From Stichopus chloronotus (taxonomy: Eukaryota; Echinodermata; Holothuroidea; Aspidochirotida; Stichopodidae), in assembly GCA_021234535.1 (NCBI GenBank), contig CM037830.1, positions 20,825,116 to 20,889,115 of the forward strand: a DNA stretch of 64,000 bases, in the 5' to 3' direction. Made by a program: the position numbers and the translations under genes. Below the pieces are notes generated by a model. That model made no database searches. It was not told the DNA's origin and saw nothing but the letters and a program-made list of their open reading frames with translations. The number at the start of each line of letters is the position of its first letter. The stretch's first letter is position 1. Positions 60,202 through 64,000 of this stretch are shown in pieces.

Positions 60202-62276
60202 TTACTCACATTACAGTTGACATTTCCTCACTTCTTTCACATTTATCGTGAGTGCACACAGTACTTTCACTTGTTCGTATAGAAAGGACAAGTGTTTACA
60301 AAATGCATGTTACTGGATTTTTTTTTCGAGCAAGACAAGTGTAGCAGAAGGGTCAATTGAGCGGTTTGGTTTCTCATGTTACATTTGTGACTGCATGTAA
60401 AAAAACATGTTTCGTTTTTACGGAAAAACATAATAATTGTTCATAATAATTGTTCATGATAGCCAGCATCAACAGTCTGTGTGCAAAAGAGGCTTACAAA
60501 TTTCTTTAATTGTTAACATAAGAAAAGTCTTGTTTTTATGCTGTGCTGAAATCTCTGCAAAAGATGTTTATAGTGACTGTCTTGAGTGTGTTGAATATTT
60601 TGTGTGGGGTGATCAACAACTTGAGTACTGACCAACTGACATCAAGTTACAAGGGATCACACTAGCTGTGTGTGAACTATTGGGCTTTGCTGTGTGCTTC
60701 GCCTGTTCAACATCAATGAGATCTGTCTGTGGTATACGGTAGTATGAGAGGACCTCAATTGGGACACATAGCCTGAGCTAAGGCTATACGATTTACTTTA
60801 ATGTACTGCAAAGCATAGTCTATGGCACATAGTACACTACAGGTAGTGACTCTGGACTGAGACAAGTAGTGTGATGTCTTTTAAAGCAGAACTTTGAAGA
60901 AAGTATTACATAGTAAATATGGTTGTATAGTAAATATTTAGTTGCACAACTTGTACTATACTTCCCTGACCATCATGGTTATAGACAGTGGTGCTATGCT
61001 CAGATCAGCTGCTAGCCTAGTTTCCTAAATTTCTGAGGTAATGACGCGTAAAAGAGCTGTTTCACCTATCCAAACTTACTTGGTCAAATAGGGCTAATGT
61101 TGTTAACCTAAATTAGTATAACTGTGCACACACTGTGAGGAGCAGAAACAGGTGTCATATAGTTACGGACTAGCTGATTTGTAAGATATCCAAAACAACT
61201 TTAAGAAAGAAATACTGTAGTTATTGTTCAGGAAGTGTTTTGACATTTTAGCTTCATCGTCGGTGTGCAACTGTGCAATGAAACCAACATGATTATGATT
61301 TACTGTGCCATGTGAATAAAACTAGATTATATAAATTTGTTTTTATGCATGTCATAATAAGTCATTGGAACACTAAAACTTATTTGTGCTCTCTTTTATT
61401 TTTCTCCTGCATGCTGGCCGTCTTCAACTTCATGAACTTGAATCAGTGACTGAATGACAGCACCTAAGGTCTTCGGGTGACATGATTTTACCACAATCAT
61501 TAACAAAAATCTGTGGAGAACAAGGTGGCCTGCATACTTAATCAATATAAAAGAAAAGCAAATATATACCAAGACGTCTGTGACTTTTTTTCTCAAAATG
61601 ACTGCTCTTGATGTTTTCTATCACATACCCCGAGGGAGATTGTTAAATGATAAAATATAAATTAGGACTCGACACATTCTTTTAAGTGTAAACGAGGCAG
61701 GGATATTCTTACATGTTGATTCTGTTGTTGACGTCATCAACTACGTTTTCGGCTTTTCGTTGGCAAATTCTCCACACACGGTCTCTGTCTCACAGCCAAA
61801 ATACATCATCGAAGCTTGATCACTTTCGAGAATCCAGTCGTTTTAAAACTAATTCAGACAGTTTGACAATCTGCCCATCTGTTATACTAAAATTACAAAA
61901 TAAAAAGGAGACAAATTGATGAACTTTTTGCTCCTTACCAAAGTATTAAATATCACGTACAATCGACGAGAAGCGCACGACTTTGTGATAATTAAGGAAG
62001 GAAAAAGTTTAAAAGGACATTATATTGACATTCTCAATTTCTGAATAAATAACAGGAAGAATGGATAGTGTAATGCTGGGTACTTTTTTATTTATTCTCT
62101 ATGCTGAAGTCCTCCATTTACGTTACTGCAGAAGCTGTATGTCTTTTTGTTTCGCGCAAGTGCTCAATTTAGTGCCTTAGTATTGGCAAGGATCTGTGTC
62201 AAGTGAACCTTGCAGCACCTTGGATATCTGTGATGGGGCCCAGGCGATCCGTTCGCTCTCATCGGTTGCTTCAGAG
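60202..62276. other. Intergenic stretch
   Basis: Nothing recognised apart from short homopolymers. Confidence 0.4.
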
Positions 62277-62610
62277 GTCCGGATGTGCGCTTGCTTTTTG
62301 AACAAAGGGACCGAATCGATGTTTACTAGCAACGGTTGTTAGGGAATGTAAACAACGATGATTCTCCCAGACTCCAGGAAAGGAAGTCCGGATGCGCGCT
62401 TGCTTTGGAACAAAGGGAACGAGCCGATGTTTACTAGCAACGGTTGTTACGGGACGTAAACAGCGATGGTTTTCTCAGACTCCTCGACCACTGCTGAGGC
62501 CCGGGAAGAAGTCCGAGGTGCTTGTTTGCCCCGGGAAGAAGCCAACGAGTCGATATTTGCTGGCAGCTATTGCTAGTTGAGGTAAACATTGCCGACTTTC
62601 CCAGACTCGT
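62277..62610 (+). repeat. GC-rich tandem repeat, three units of 100-125 bp
   Basis: Units begin GTCCGGATG (62277), GTCCGGATG (62386) and GTCCGAGGTG (62511). Each contains GATGTTTACTAGCAACGGTT or a diverged form, then GTAAAC, CGATG and CAGACTC. Units 1 and 2 are close; unit 3 is more diverged and linked by a CCCGGGAAGAAG segment. Confidence 0.85.
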
Positions 62611-63117
62611 GGCGGTCTGCCGCCTAGACTTTGCAAAGTCTTTCTCGGCGAATGAATTCTCCTCCTTTGATACATTCCTCACAATCTGAGCTGCAGCCTA
62701 CTTACACCCAACCGAGGACATGTACTCATCTAGTAATAGCGTTTCCCTGTGATCACCGTCCGCCGGAAAGACTTTGGACACTCGATATAATTATGTACAA
62801 ATGAATAGTCACGTTTGACGTTAGGGTTAATACATATGAAAATACTACGCGTTGGTCTCATGAAATGAGCCAATAGCAGCGATCGAACAATGAGAGAAAA
62901 TAATGGCACCTAGACTTACTTTCACCGTATCACCAGATTTGCCTACGGCAGAAAAAGGATATCGCTAAGAGAGGCCTCAAACAGTTGAAGGAGAGTAGAA
63001 TATTGCCATGATAGTTACGTAACTAATCAGTTGTATGTCCTTTCCCCATCATCACTCCCATCATTTCTCACGATGGCCGTGATTGGCTTCTACCGAATTC
63101 GGTAGCGAAAAACAATG
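62611..63117. other. Intergenic stretch upstream of the TATA promoter
   Basis: No coding sequence recognised. Confidence 0.4.
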
Positions 63118-63341
63118 GTGTTAGTTAAAAGTTGTGTGCATAATTAAAACGAGTGTCCAGAGTCTGCGAGGGCAGCTATCAGTGGGGGGAGTAAACACTC
63201 TTCCGGAAGATCAGTACAGTGTGGGTGTTCAGAGGTGGCAGAACCAAGATTTACAGAAACTTTCCAGCCCAAGCAGACTCTGCAGAGTCTATCTGCCTCC
63301 AGGATGCCGCAACGTGACCAGATTCAGCAGGAAATCGAAGG

Positions 63342-63372
63342 TATAAAAGGTCTGAGCGCGCTCATGACGAGC
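63342..63372 (+). promoter_or_regulatory. TATA-box core promoter
   Basis: GTATAAAAGG at 63341-63350 is a strong TATA box. Transcription would start near 63370, followed by a GA-rich leader with GAGTCAGAGTCGAG reiterations. An ATG at 63457 leads to a CAG/GTACTG splice-donor-like site at 63464/63465. This could be a gene promoter or the U3/R junction of an LTR; a TGTTAG at 63119 could be an LTR start. Confidence 0.5.
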
Positions 63373-63472
63373 AGTCGGAGTTAGAGTCAGAGTCGAGCAG
63401 TTAGGCGAGAGGAGAAGACCAGGACAGAGAAGATCCGTCGGGAGCCGCCGCTCATCATGAGCAGGTACTGTT

Positions 63473-63880
63473 TATCTATAGGTCGTTTGTATATTGTTAG
63501 CGGCCACAGTATATTTAAAGGACCTGCTGTGAGACACTTGTTTATCGTTAGCGGCCACAGTCTTTCCACAGGGCCTGCTGTGAGGCATTTGTAAATCGTT
63601 AGCTACCACAGTTCATCAATAGGGCTTGTGGTCGGCCATTTTCAAATTGTTAGCGGTCACAGTTTATTTACAGGACCTGCTGTGAGACACTTGTCTATTG
63701 TTAGCGGCCAAAGTTTATTTGTAGGATTCAAGGTGAGCCTTTTTTTTTGTCGTAAGTGGGCACAGTTTAACTGTAGGGTTTTAGATGACCCGTTTGTATA
63801 TTGTTAGCGGGTACAGTTTATCGATAGGAGAGGCCGTGGCCTTTAGTGTATCGTTAGCCGTCACATTTGTTTAGTGTATC
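63473..63880 (+). repeat. 51-bp minisatellite, about eight units
   Basis: The anchor GTTAGCGGCCACAGTTTATT recurs at 63496, 63547, 63598, 63649, 63700, 63751 (as CGTAAGTGGG), 63803 and 63853, spaced 50-52 bases. The rest of the unit (AGGACCTGCTGTGAGACACT) degrades towards the right. No frame stays open through it on the + strand. Confidence 0.92.
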
Positions 63881-63901
63881 AGTAGGACAAGACCAAAACG
63901 C

Positions 63902-64000
63902 CAGCGCTTGTGGAGGAGAACTACTTGTGAAGGAGAGGTTGCTGTCCCAGACGTCAGCGCTTGTGGACAAGAGAGGGGTTGCTGTCCCGGACGTTGCCCT
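63902..64000 (+). repeat. Second short tandem repeat at window end
   Basis: CAGCGCTTGTGGA ... GAGAGG(G)GTTGCTGTCCC(A/G)GACGT occurs twice, at 63902-63955 and 63956-63995. The tract may continue beyond the window. Confidence 0.75.

Noticed and set aside
63473..63880. Regular repeats resembling a CRISPR array
   Set aside because: The whole 51-bp unit is repeated and diverges gradually; there are no unique spacers, and the genome is eukaryotic.

Overview
The window looks like part of an animal nuclear genome, most likely a marine invertebrate deuterostome such as an echinoderm; the species is an inference. Supporting signs are spliced genes with GT/AG introns, large AT-rich non-coding tracts, an adhesion-GPCR gene, LINE, Ty3/gypsy and tRNA-SINE fossils, TTAA-flanked miniature transposons and many poly-G/poly-C runs. 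No bacterial genes, rRNA or intact tRNA were seen.

The one gene that reads as intact is on the + strand at 29020-54957. Thirteen exons with matching splice phases join into an 883-codon reading frame. In order it encodes a signal peptide, a short Cys-rich linker, a C-type lectin domain with an EPN motif, a hormone-receptor motif (HRM) split over two exons, a GAIN domain, a GPS cleavage site (CNCNHLT), seven membrane segments and a short Ser/Thr-rich tail. This is an adhesion GPCR with a lectin-type ectodomain, a combination absent from the standard vertebrate set.

Left part (1-29 kb): an acidic reading frame with a degenerate internal duplication (0.4-0.9 kb, - strand). A decayed member of an uncharacterised multi-copy protein family, possibly transposase-derived, lies at 5.3-9.4 kb. 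A 262-bp tandem duplication is at 12.2 kb, and a broken Ty3/gypsy pol on the - strand at 13.5-15.3 kb. A G-rich fold-back element is at 15.9 kb. A 1.0-1.4 kb segmental duplication (A-B-A'-B') is at 21.5-23.9 kb.

Inside the introns of the receptor gene are several TTAA-flanked MITEs of three families; two pairs abut exactly at a shared TTAA. Another copy of one family is at 3.6 kb, and a fourth small palindromic family is at 7.9 kb.

Right part (55-64 kb): the probable 3' UTR of the receptor with two poly(A) signals, a tRNA-derived SINE head at 58.8 kb and a LINE 3' end at 59.6-60.2 kb. A three-unit GC-rich tandem repeat is at 62.3 kb. A TATA-box promoter at 63.34 kb is followed by eight copies of a 51-bp minisatellite; this may be the edge of an LTR element or of another gene cut by the window end.
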